This document shows, piece by piece, positions 43,940-53,307 of a stretch of DNA of 64,000 nucleotides. Numbering within the stretch: position 1 is the stretch's first letter; each line of letters opens with the position of its first letter. Below the pieces are notes generated by a model. That model worked only from the letters and a program-made list of their open reading frames with translations. It did no database searches and was not told where the DNA came from. Origin of the DNA: DATKDF01 sp963752045 (GTDB lineage: Bacteria > Acidobacteriota > Vicinamibacteria > Vicinamibacterales > SCN-69-37). The translations under genes and the position numbers were made by a program. Location: assembly GCA_963752045.1 (NCBI GenBank), contig CAVVWN010000014.1:62001-126000 (forward strand), in the 5' to 3' direction.

Positions 43940-45511
43940 CTAGCTCCCGGGCGCGCCGTAGCCGCCGCCGCCAGGTGTCTCGATCCGGAGGCGATCGCCA
44001 GGCTCGAGCTGCAACTCGATCTTGCCGGGAAGGACCGTTTCCCTGTCGCCGCGAATCAGCGTGTTGCGGCCGGACCCGCCGGGACGCCCGCCCTGGGCCC
44101 CGTAGGGCGCGCCGCGCCGCCGCTCGGACAGAATCGTCACGGTCGTCCTCGCGAGCACTTCGTACTCCCGCACGATGCCTTCCCCGCCGGGGGCCGCACC
44201 GGCGCCGCTGCTGTCGGTCCGAAGGGCATACCGGCGAATGCGCACGGGCAGATAGTGCTCGATGGCTTCGACAGGCGTGTTGCGGGTGTTGCTCATGTGG
44301 GTATGCACGCCGCTCAGCCCGGCCATGCCGCGGCGCCCGCCCATGCCGCCGCCAAGCGTTTCGTAGTAGGCGAACCGCCGGCCGGTCCGGGGGTCGGTCC
44401 CCCCGAGCGTGATGTTGTTCATCGTGCCCTGGCTGGCCGCGGGGAGGATCTCGGGCAGCGCGCGCCCGAGCGCGCCGAGCACCACATCGGTGATGCGCTG
44501 TGACGTCTCGACGTTGCCGCCGGCCACCGCCGCCGGCCGCTGGGCGTTGACCACGCTGCCCTCCGGCGCGATGACGGTGAGCGGCCGGGCCACGCCGGCG
44601 TTGTACAGCACGTCGTCGCCCACGAGGCACCGGAACGAGTACAGGCACGCCGACAGGGTCATGGCGTAGTTGGCATTCACGCTGCCGTCGACCTGGGCGT
44701 CGGATCCGGTGAAGTCGATGACCGCGCGCGCGTCCCGGATGTCGATCCGGGCGCGGATGGCCACGGCCCGATCGTTGAACCCATCGTCGTCGAGCGCATC
44801 CTCGAACGTGTAACTGCCATTCGGGATCCGGCGAATGGCCGCCTCGAGCACGCGCTCGGTGTAGTCCTGCAACGCATGCGCGTACCCGAGCGTCATCGAT
44901 CGGCCGTACCGCCTGACGGTGTCACGCAACCGGGACTCGGCCACGCGGTTGGCGGCAATCTGTGCGGAGAGGTCGCCTTCGCGTTCGTCCGGCGTGCGCA
45001 CGTTGGCGAGCACGAGCGCCATCACGTCCTTCACGATGCGCCCGCGGCGCGCGAGCCAGACGGGCGGCAGGATGAGGCCCTCCTGGTAGATCTCGCGCGC
45101 GACCGGCATCGACCCGGGCGTCATCCCGCCGACGTCCGAATGGTGGGCGCGGTTGGCGACGTAGAACGACGGCTTCGTGTCGCGGGCGAGGAACACCGGC
45201 GAGACGAGCGTGATGTCGGGCAGGTGCGTGCCGCCCTGGAACGGGTCGTTCAGCATCACGATGTCGCCCGCGGCCATCGGCCCGGCGTCGATGGCGGCCC
45301 GCACCGAGAGCGGCATGGCGCCGAGGTGCACCGGCATGTGGTCGCCCTGCGCGATCGTCTCGCCGTCGCTGTCGTACACGGCGCACGAATAGTCGAGCCG
45401 TTCCTTGATGTTCGGCGAGAACCCGGTGCGACAGAGCGTGACGCCCATTTCCTCGGCAATCGACAGAAACAGGTTCTTGAACACCTCGAAGTCGACCGGA
45501 TGGATCTTCAT
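43940..45511 (-). CDS. hyuB: hydantoinase/oxoprolinase B-type subunit
   Basis: A 523-residue HyuB-family protein of the ATP-dependent N-methylhydantoinase/5-oxoprolinase system, which opens cyclic imides. Starts KIHPVDFEVFKNLFLSIAEEMGVTLCRTGFSPNIKERLDYSCAVYD; motifs GDIVMLNDPFQGGTHLPDITLVSPVF and NRAHHSDVGGMTPGSMP are conserved. The C-terminal ETPGGGGYGAPGS is typical. ATG 45511 overlaps the hyuA stop by 4 nt. Confidence 0.92.
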   Translation of the reverse strand: MKIHPVDFEVFKNLFLSIAEEMGVTLCRTGFSPNIKERLDYSCAVYDSDGETIAQGDHMPVHLGAMPLSVRAAIDAGPMAAGDIVMLNDPFQGGTHLPDITLVSPVFLARDTKPSFYVANRAHHSDVGGMTPGSMPVAREIYQEGLILPPVWLARRGRIVKDVMALVLANVRTPDEREGDLSAQIAANRVAESRLRDTVRRYGRSMTLGYAHALQDYTERVLEAAIRRIPNGSYTFEDALDDDGFNDRAVAIRARIDIRDARAVIDFTGSDAQVDGSVNANYAMTLSACLYSFRCLVGDDVLYNAGVARPLTVIAPEGSVVNAQRPAAVAGGNVETSQRITDVVLGALGRALPEILPAASQGTMNNITLGGTDPRTGRRFAYYETLGGGMGGRRGMAGLSGVHTHMSNTRNTPVEAIEHYLPVRIRRYALRTDSSGAGAAPGGEGIVREYEVLARTTVTILSERRRGAPYGAQGGRPGGSGRNTLIRGDRETVLPGKIELQLEPGDRLRIETPGGGGYGAPGS

Positions 45512-47505
45512 CGTCCGGCTCCCTTCCGCGGCCGGTTGAGCCAGGTGGCGATGACATTGCCGTACCCGTCGACGTGGAACCGGAAATCCGGGGGAATCAC
45601 GACGGTCGCCTCGCCGCCGGTGATGACTGCCGCTCCTCTGGCGTGCGCCCCGGGCGGCAGGTCGTCCCAGCGATGGAAGCCGACCGGGTGGATGCGGCCC
45701 CCGAAGCGGCCACGCCCCGTGTGTTCGGGCCGCGCGCGGACGGCTCGCTTCGGCCGGCTCCACGGCAGTTTCGGCTTTCCGGTGAGGCCCGTTGCGCGGA
45801 CGCGCACGGCCACCACCTCCGTGGCGCGCGCCGGGTTCGAATAGCCGTAGAGCCGGCCGTGCTCACGATCGAAGCGCGCGCGATAGTCGCGGCCGACGGG
45901 CAGCGTGATCTCGTAGGACTGACCCACGTACCGCACGTCGACGAATCCGTCGACCTGGCGCCGAGGCCGGGTGAATCCCTCACGTGCAAGCTCCCCGTGC
46001 GCCTGTCTCGTGAGCGGGGCGAGCGCGCGGTCGAGATCGCGGGCGGAGAGTTCGGCGCTCGGCCTGAGCACGCTGGCCGAATAGTCGCGGACGACGTCGG
46101 CGACGAGCATGCCGAGCGCCGAGAGCACGCCGGCGTGGCGCGGCACGACGACAGACGGCAGCTCCAGCCGCCGCGCGATCTCGCAGGCGTGCATGCCGCC
46201 GGCGCCGCCGAAGGCGACGAGCGCGAACCGGCGCGGATCGTGGCCGCGCTCGACCGACACCACACGAATGGCCCGCTCCATGTTCGCGTTGGCCACGCGC
46301 ACGATGCCCTCGGCGAGCTCCGGCACCGGGAGCTTCAACTTCCGCGCCGTCTCGCGCGCGATGCGCTCGGTCCTCGGAATGTCGAGCGTCATCCGGCCGC
46401 CGAAGAAGAAACGCGGATCGAGTCGGCCGAGCAGCAGGTTGGCGTCGGTGACGGTGAGCACCTCGCCGGTGCCATAGCAGACCGGCCCGGGATCTGCGCC
46501 CGCACTTTCCGGCCCGACCCGCAGGGCGCCGCCCGAATCGACCTGCGCCATCGATCCGCCACCGGCGCCAACCGTGTGGATGTCGATCACCGGCAGCCGA
46601 ACCGGGAAATCACCGATCTTCGAATCCGTCGTCGTCGCAATCTCGTCGTCGACGAGGCTCACGTCGGTGGACGTGCCGCCCATGTCGAACGCGATGATGC
46701 GCCTGAAGCCGGCGGCGCGCGCAACGGCGCGCGCGCCAACCACGCCGGCGGCCGGACCGGACAGCACAGTTCGAACAGCCTGGGCACGCGCGGCGGCAGC
46801 GGAAATGGAGCCGCCGTTCGACTGCATGATGGACAGCTGCGTCCCGCCGAGACGGGCCTCGAGCCGGCCGAGATACCGATCGATGAGCGGCGTGACGTAG
46901 GCATTGACGACCGTCGTGCTCCACCGCTCGTACTCGCGGTACTCGGGCAGCACTTCATGCGAGGCCGACACCTGCAACCCGGCCGCGCGCAGTCGACCGG
47001 CCACCTGCTGCTCGTGCGCCGGGTTGGCGTAGGCGTGGAGCAGGCACACGGCGACGATGTCCACGCGCGCGGCCGAGAGAGCCGCGATCACGGCCTCGAG
47101 GCCGGCCTCGTCGACCGGATCGAGCACGCGGCCGTCCGCATCGAGCCGCTCGGCCACGCCCCAGGTGAGCGCCGCATCGACGATCGGTCGGGGCGGCGGA
47201 ACGAAAATGTTGTAGAGCTCCGGTCGGGTCTGTCGCCCGATGCGGAGCACGTCCTGAAAACCATCCGTGGTCACGAGCCCGACGCGCGCGCCCTTGCGCT
47301 CGAGCACGGCATTGGTGGCGACCGTGGACCCGTGGACGATCTCCGCCGACCGCCCGACGAGCGCCAGATCGGCGATCCCCTCGAGGATGGCGCCGGACGG
47401 ATCGGCCGGCGTGCTTCGCACCTTGTGGACGACGAGCTCGTCGCCCGAGATCCGGACGAAGTCCGTGAACGTGCCGCCCGTATCGATGCCCAGTCGCAGA
47501 GACAC
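45508..47505 (-). CDS. hyuA: hydantoinase/oxoprolinase A-type subunit
   Basis: A 665-residue ATP-binding subunit of the acetone-kinase-like fold. The N-terminal LRLGIDTGGTFTDFVRI phosphate loop is at 3-19. Other motifs are GSTVATNAVLERKGARVGLVTTDGFQDVLRIGRQ and FDMGGTSTDVSLVDDE, followed by the C-terminal FGGAGGMHACEIARRL. With HyuB it should form the ATP-dependent amidohydrolase. It begins 22 nt after the M14 peptidase frame, so peptide degradation feeding an oxoprolinase-type step is plausible. Confidence 0.92.
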   Translation of the reverse strand: MSLRLGIDTGGTFTDFVRISGDELVVHKVRSTPADPSGAILEGIADLALVGRSAEIVHGSTVATNAVLERKGARVGLVTTDGFQDVLRIGRQTRPELYNIFVPPPRPIVDAALTWGVAERLDADGRVLDPVDEAGLEAVIAALSAARVDIVAVCLLHAYANPAHEQQVAGRLRAAGLQVSASHEVLPEYREYERWSTTVVNAYVTPLIDRYLGRLEARLGGTQLSIMQSNGGSISAAAARAQAVRTVLSGPAAGVVGARAVARAAGFRRIIAFDMGGTSTDVSLVDDEIATTTDSKIGDFPVRLPVIDIHTVGAGGGSMAQVDSGGALRVGPESAGADPGPVCYGTGEVLTVTDANLLLGRLDPRFFFGGRMTLDIPRTERIARETARKLKLPVPELAEGIVRVANANMERAIRVVSVERGHDPRRFALVAFGGAGGMHACEIARRLELPSVVVPRHAGVLSALGMLVADVVRDYSASVLRPSAELSARDLDRALAPLTRQAHGELAREGFTRPRRQVDGFVDVRYVGQSYEITLPVGRDYRARFDREHGRLYGYSNPARATEVVAVRVRATGLTGKPKLPWSRPKRAVRARPEHTGRGRFGGRIHPVGFHRWDDLPPGAHARGAAVITGGEATVVIPPDFRFHVDGYGNVIATWLNRPRKGAGR

Positions 47506-47527
47506 GATGGTGTGACCTGCCGATACC

Positions 47528-50500
47528 TTATCGCTGTTTGGCCGGCAGCACCGGCCGCACGCGCACGAGCGTGCGTGACACCCGGTCGTCGGAGGCGCCT
47601 TCCTCGACGAGCGTCCGCTCGTAGGCGCCTTCGGCGAGGTAGTCGATGTGGGCCCGGAGGAACGAGAAGCCCATCCGCGCGACCAGGTCGAGCCAGGCGC
47701 CCTGCGCGGTTTCGTCGGGCGCCTCGGTCATGCCGCGATTGAAGGTCACCTGCGGCCAGTTGTTCATGGACGCCTCGGAGGCCGGCTGGCTGCCGGCCGT
47801 GGCGAGCCGCCGACCACCGCGGGGCTCCCCCGTTTCGGGATCGGTGTAGTAGATCGCCGTGTCCTCGTAGATCTCCTGGCTGAACACGAACGGCGCGAAG
47901 CCGTTGGCCCACCGGCGGTAGCGGTCCTGGTGGCTGAGGTTCACCGCACGCACCTCGGGATCGGAGGTCAGCGCATCGGCGATTTCCTCACGCAGCGCGT
48001 CGGTGGCCTCGCTGATCTGCGGATACCGCGGATCGCGCGTGCCCGACAGCTGCGTGTACCACCCGCGGGTAGACCAGTAGGCGCGAAACTGCGGCGAGAC
48101 GTATCCGGCAAACTGCTGGACCCACTCGTGCGACGGATACCCGTGCGGATTGAGGTAGATGTCGGGCCGCCATTCCCGCCAGATGTCGTTGCGCACCTCG
48201 GATTCGGGCAGGAGCGCGCCGCCGCCGGCCACGTCCTGGCCGAGCGCGCTGTACCGGCCGGCATGCAGCATGTGCGTCGGCGTGAGCTTCTGCAGCTCGA
48301 ACGCCATGGCGGCGCCATCCGGATTCTCCACGGGGTGGAGCACCACGTTCACGCGCCTGAGCAGGCGTTGATGGGCGTCGTCGGTCGAGAGCAGCTCGGC
48401 CAGCCTGAGGATGTGGCTCGTCGACGACACTTCGTTCGCGTGCTGCCGGCCCGTGATGACGATCGTCGGCTTGTAGGCCGTGTACTTCGTCACGGAAATC
48501 TGCTCGCTCGGCGTCGGCAGCGTGATCTCCATCACCGAGATCTCGCGGCCCCGGTACGACCGCCCGGCACGATAGGCCTGCACCTCCGGGAAACCCGGCG
48601 AGCGCCGAGACGATCGCTTCGGACTCTTCGGGGCTGATCACGTGGTCCCAGGTCACGAGCGGCCGGTCTGGCGGGCCGGGTGCGTGATGGACGGGATCGG
48701 GCACCGCCGAGCCGGTGGCCGGGATCGTCCGGCGCGGGCGGGCGTCCGGCAGGCTGAGCGCGAACGCGAGTCGGTCCACATGCCGGTACGACAGCTGGTC
48801 GCGGTACAGCCCGGCCTCGTGGAGTGCCCGCACCATGTCCAGCAGATCGGCGGCGCCGGCGGCGGCCTGGTCGTTCGCAGGCACGAGCTCGACCTCCACC
48901 TCGCGAACGGACGTGTTGTTGACGACCACGCGCCGGACGAAGGGGCTGCCGACGTCGAGGGCGGCGAGGTCGCGGCCCACCCTGGTGGGCTTCTCGGCAT
49001 CAGCCAGCTCGTATGCGACCTCGACACGGGCGCGCGGCGCCGCGTTGGCCGCATAGAGCACCCGCGACGAGGGCGCCACGCCACGCCGTTCGGGATGGAT
49101 GATCGGATAGATCTTGCCCGGCGCCCGCAGCCGCGCCCGCGTGGTGTTCCGGCCGAGCGCGTTGTAGAAGTCGAGCGTGACGAAGTACAGGTCCTCGTGC
49201 AGCGACTCCAGAGCCGACACCTGTTCCTCGTCGATCCCGATGCGGAAGTCGGGCTCGCTCATCCAGACTTCGACGTCGAGATCGCGATGGAACGGCTGCA
49301 GGTTCGCGGCCGGCCGGTTGTTCGTGAGCTTCATCACGTGGTCGTGGATGCGCGGCAGCACCGTCTCCTGGTAGTAGTCCCAGAAGCGCTCCGGGTCGGT
49401 CGCGATCCGCTCGTCGACGAGCGTCGTCCCGTCGACCGTGGCCGACACCCAGCCCGTCGTCACTTCCACACGGGACCAGCCTGGGAACTTGTGCAAGTAC
49501 TCCCGCTCGACAACTGCCGGCGAGAACGACCCTTCGTAGACGACGCGGCCACGGCGATCGCGGGCCACGACCGCGTACGTCTCCGCCGCATCGTCGACAA
49601 GCTCCATCGCGAAGCCGGTCAGCGGCACGCCCACGTCGCGGCGCAGAATCTCGTCAATCGGGTACAACTCGTGCAGCCAGCGGGTGGGCACCGTATGAAA
49701 CCGGAAATCCTGACTGAAATCGGGCTTGTGCTCCTTGACACGCACGTCCACCGTGGCGACCTGTCGGCCTTCGAGCGCGGGCACGACCTCCTCGACCATC
49801 CAGAGGAATCCCTGCTTGTACGCAGACCGCACCCGCACGTCGGCACTCGACGCACCAGCGCCGGTCACGGCCTGGCGAACCTCGTCGGCGAGGGCTCGTC
49901 GCAACTCCGGTGACTCGCTGAGACGGACGTCGAGCCGGACGGTGCTCCCCGGTTTGACAGCCGGCAGCACCTTCTCGCGGAGCACCTTCCTGAAGTCGTC
50001 CACTTCCCAGTCGAAGGTCTTCTCCTCTTCGAAGACTGGAACCGGGGACGAGATGGCGGCGCTCGACACGCTGACGGCGACGTCGGGCATCGCGCGTTCG
50101 ATGCGGGAGCGGAGGAAGGCGTCGAACGCAGGGTTGGCGTCCTCGAGAAACACCCGCGCGTCGATGGTCTTCGGCTGCTCGTCGTCGAGCGACCCGAGAA
50201 TGTCGTCGACGGCCGAGACGGCCAGGGCCGCCTGGCCGGCGCTCGTGCGCGCCCGGAACACGTCACGGACCTCGGTGGTCAGGTGGTCGAGCGCGAGCGA
50301 ACCGCGGGCGTTCTCCCAGATGTAGGGCGCGCGTCGCGCCAGGTACTCGGCAGCGGCTCCCGTGCCGGCCGCGTCGGCGCCTGCCACGACCGTGGCGGTC
50401 ACGTTGCCGAAGGCGCGCGGAACGATCTCGACGGCGCCCTCGCCAGGCTCGAGGTCGTCCAGTCGCGCGCGACCAATCTTCTCGAGCGCCAGCACGAGCG

Positions 50501-51758
50501 CATTCGTTCGCCCCACCAGGATCGGATTGGGCTCGCGCGCCGGGTCGGCCACGTCGGACGCAGGCCGCGCGAGCGGCAACGTGATTCCGGTGGAATCGAG
50601 TCCCAGACGGGCCGCGATGTGCGCCGCGCCAAGGCTCTCAGCAGGATCGCCGGTGAGGATCACCGCGTCGACGCGATCGGCCATCAGATCGGGGTAGCTG
50701 TCGCCGAACCAGCCATCGATCGTGAAGGCTCGCGACAGATCGAACGTGGCGGGGCGAGCGGCGCCACGGCCGCCACCGCCTTCACCAGCGTCGCCAGCCT
50801 CGGCTGCCGCACCGCCACGGCCGCCACGGCCGCCCGCCGCGCCGGCCCGTCCTCGCCCGGCCTCGTCGTCGGGCGGCGTGAGGGCCCTCGGATTGAGCCC
50901 GGATCGGCGGACGGTAACCTCGGTAGTCGCGCCACCTTCGATCGTCAGGTCGATCACGGTCGCGCCGACGTTTGCGAAGTTGAGAATGCCGGCATCCCGG
51001 CCGCGACGATGGGAGGCGTCGAGCTCCCTCAGCACTCGCTCGGCCTCGGCTGCCCGCGCGGCTTCCACCGGCACCCGTACCCGAATCGACCGTAGCCCGC
51101 GCCGATCGGCATCGACGATGAAGGCGGTGAGCGCCGGCGGACCGGACGGCACGCGATGCCGGCGCAGGTACTCGGCCACCTGGCGCTCCGCATCGCCATA
51201 TCGCGAACCGGACGCGCCCCAGAGGCGGGGGCCGTAGGCCGCAAACGCGTTGCCGGCAGCGAGCGTGCCTTCATCGTCACCGCCGGCGATCGCCACCGCA
51301 TGACCGCCACCCCATGGCGACGGCACGAGGGCGACCAGGCCCTGACCCTCATCGATTCCATCGAGCGAGATGGCACCCGATCCGACGAGAGCCGTGATGT
51401 AAGGATTGGAGCGGCCGACGATGAGAGGCAGGTCCATCCGGTCGCCGGGTTGAATGTCGCGGACCCGGACGACCAGCGGGAGCGTCAGGGCAACGGTCTC
51501 GAACCCGAGGCGACCGGCCAGGTTGGCGGCGACGAGCACGTCCTCCTCGGCCGGTTCGTCGGGCACGACGACGCGCGAGGCGACGAGGTCCGGAAGGCCG
51601 TCGCCGTTCGTGTCACGAACGACCCCGGCGGCCGGGTCGAACACGACGGCGAGGCCATCCTCGGCACGTGCCTGGGCCAGGAGCCGGGCATCAGGCCGGC
51701 CAAACGCCGCCAGGCCGAGCATCGCGACGAGCAGTGACGTGATCGACAGGCGTCGCAT
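47528..51758 (-). pseudogene. giant secreted M14 metallopeptidase with a +1 frameshift
   Basis: Read as one gene it encodes about 1409 residues. ATG 51758 starts a signal peptide, then an N-terminal region with an NGDGLPDLV repeat-like segment, a Gly/Arg-rich insert (around 50750-50870) and long beta-rich domains. At codon 1057 (CCC, 48588-48590) the frame runs into unrelated residues. One base fewer there restores PEVQAYRAGRSYRGREIS and the M14 catalytic domain (48587-47528), with zinc motif RQHANE (HxxE) and LNPHGYPSHEW. So either a true +1 mutation, an assembly indel, or frameshift decoding at CCC-G. The catalytic frame has no good start of its own. Confidence 0.82.
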
Positions 51759-51765
51759 GCGCCGG

Positions 51766-51771
51766 ATTATA
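51766..51771 (-). promoter_or_regulatory. perfect -10 TATAAT at a leaderless-type start (M14 operon)
   Basis: TATAAT lies 7 nt before the ATG at 51758 with no room for a ribosome site. Upstream, the terminator hairpin of the previous gene takes the -35 area. Confidence 0.5.
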
Positions 51772-51788
51772 GGCGCTGTACAAGAAGA

Positions 51789-51810
51789 AAGGCCCGCTTG
51801 CGCGGGCCTT
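51789..51810 (-). terminator. terminator hairpin after the DGQHR gene
   Basis: AAGGCCCGC and GCGGGCCTT pair perfectly around a TTGC loop. On the minus strand the stem is followed by TTTCTTCTTG, a U-rich tail. It is about 190 nt beyond the DGQHR stop and 18 nt before the M14 -10 box. The 51811-52001 stretch between holds no supported gene and nothing else I can name. Confidence 0.7.
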
Positions 51811-52001
51811 GGTGGGCATCCTGGCTCCCCAGCTCTTCACGGCACATGCCGCAAATTTCAGGCTACCCGCCGCACCTATACGCAAGGCGCGTGCCTGGCG
51901 GCGAATGCTTGAAAAGGCTGGGGTTTCTCGCGGCGTCCTGGAAACACCGTGCAATTTTGTACGTGCCGACGGAAAGAATTACGAATCTGGCACCGACAAA
52001 C

Positions 52002-53135
52002 TCAAACCAGGGCACCCTCCGGGTACTGCAGGGCCAGGCGAAGCTCCGTTGCCAGCTGGTCGACGGTCGAGCTCGAGCGCTTCCACGCGCCCTCGGTCTC
52101 GAACCGCAGGTCGCCGATCCGGCGGCCCCAGGGGGCGATCACGCGGCCGATGGCGCGGAAGTCCGTCCGATCGAGCCGCTGCTGGTCGAGCTGCTTGACG
52201 ATGTCCGGCGCCACGCGGATGAACGCGCGGAGCGCGGCGGCCGACTTGATGCTGTACTTGCGGCCGTTCCAGGCCGCCCCGAAGACCTGCGCCACCTGGC
52301 GAAAGTAATTGACGAAGAAGCGCTTCGAGTCGTCGCGGAACTGGTCGCCCTGGCGGCCGCTGCCGAACGCCTCGGTTTGAAAAAGACGCTTGAGTTCCTG
52401 CGCGAGCGGCGCCTGTCCCACCTTGCCTCGGCCGACGCCGAGCAGCTTGATCTCGCCATGCAGCGGGGATTCCTCGCGGTCGTTGAGCGCGCGGACGACG
52501 TCGTGCGCGGCGGCGAGGTTCTCGTCGCGGTAGAGCTGACGGCCCGCAAGCGACACGAGGTGCGACGGATTCAGACGCGTGTGCTTCGCGTTGATGGTCA
52601 CGAACATCTGGACCACGTGGTCTTCGGGCAACCGGTCGAAGATGACGGCCGGCACGGTGAACAGCTCTCCGCCGAAGTGCTCGATGCCAGCGTGAAGCGC
52701 GAGCAACCGGTGCTGCCCGTCGATGGCGCGCAGGATGCCTTCCCGCTCGGGTACCTTCAGGACGCCGAGTGAAGGATCGCTGCCCGAGATGGGCTCGAAC
52801 TTCAGGGTCTCGTCACACGAGATGATCACTGCGCCTGGAATCGACGGCAGGTCGCGGGCCGCGCGGCACTGTTCGTAGTAGCCGACGAGCTCGTCGATCT
52901 TCTTGCGGATGATCTGCCGCTGGTAGGCCTTCTCGCTCGAGGCGATGCGGCGTTCGAGCAGATCCCACCGGACCTTGGTCTGACGTGCGGTCCCGCGCGC
53001 ACCGGCCTTCGCGGCCTGCTCGCCGTAACTCAGAACCTCGAACCTGACGAGCTTGTCGATGTCACGGGCGGTCAGGGAAGCCTGATAGAATTGCACGCCA
53101 AATTGCTGCATCCGAAGCGCGGCGACGCTGATCAT
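52002..53135 (-). CDS. orphan DGQHR-domain (DndB-like) protein
   Basis: A 377-residue cytoplasmic protein with the hallmark DGQHRLLALHAG motif in the middle, the following VFVTINAKHTRLNPSHLVSLAGRQLY block and a charged C terminus. The DGQHR family includes DndB, the regulator of DNA phosphorothioation, and other defence-linked proteins. No dndA, C, D or E and no nuclease are next to it, so it stands alone. ATG 53135 has GGAG 12 nt upstream; the longer frame to 53417 lacks family similarity. Confidence 0.82.
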   Translation of the reverse strand: MISVAALRMQQFGVQFYQASLTARDIDKLVRFEVLSYGEQAAKAGARGTARQTKVRWDLLERRIASSEKAYQRQIIRKKIDELVGYYEQCRAARDLPSIPGAVIISCDETLKFEPISGSDPSLGVLKVPEREGILRAIDGQHRLLALHAGIEHFGGELFTVPAVIFDRLPEDHVVQMFVTINAKHTRLNPSHLVSLAGRQLYRDENLAAAHDVVRALNDREESPLHGEIKLLGVGRGKVGQAPLAQELKRLFQTEAFGSGRQGDQFRDDSKRFFVNYFRQVAQVFGAAWNGRKYSIKSAAALRAFIRVAPDIVKQLDQQRLDRTDFRAIGRVIAPWGRRIGDLRFETEGAWKRSSSTVDQLATELRLALQYPEGALV

Positions 53136-53307
53136 AGGCTTACAGGGCTCCTTCCCGCCCCAGTGGTGTCTCTTCCGAGCCGCCGCGATTTTATGTGCCA
53201 AAGCACCGGAATCACAAGCCTTTGCCGAAGGGCCCGGAAGGGCACCCCTCTCGGCGAGCACCGGGTCGTGACCCGTGGCAACTTCCAGTAGGACAAGGAG
53301 TTCGGTG

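Noticed and set aside
51811..52001. tRNA remnant or attachment site in the unexplained 190-bp tract
   Set aside because: I looked for cloverleaf arms and a CCA end on both strands and for flanking direct repeats, and found none. No integrase is in the window.
52002..53135. Phosphorothioation (dnd) locus or defence island
   Set aside because: Only the DGQHR gene is present. Flanking genes are peptidases, and no dndA/C/D/E, nuclease, methylase or integrase is seen.
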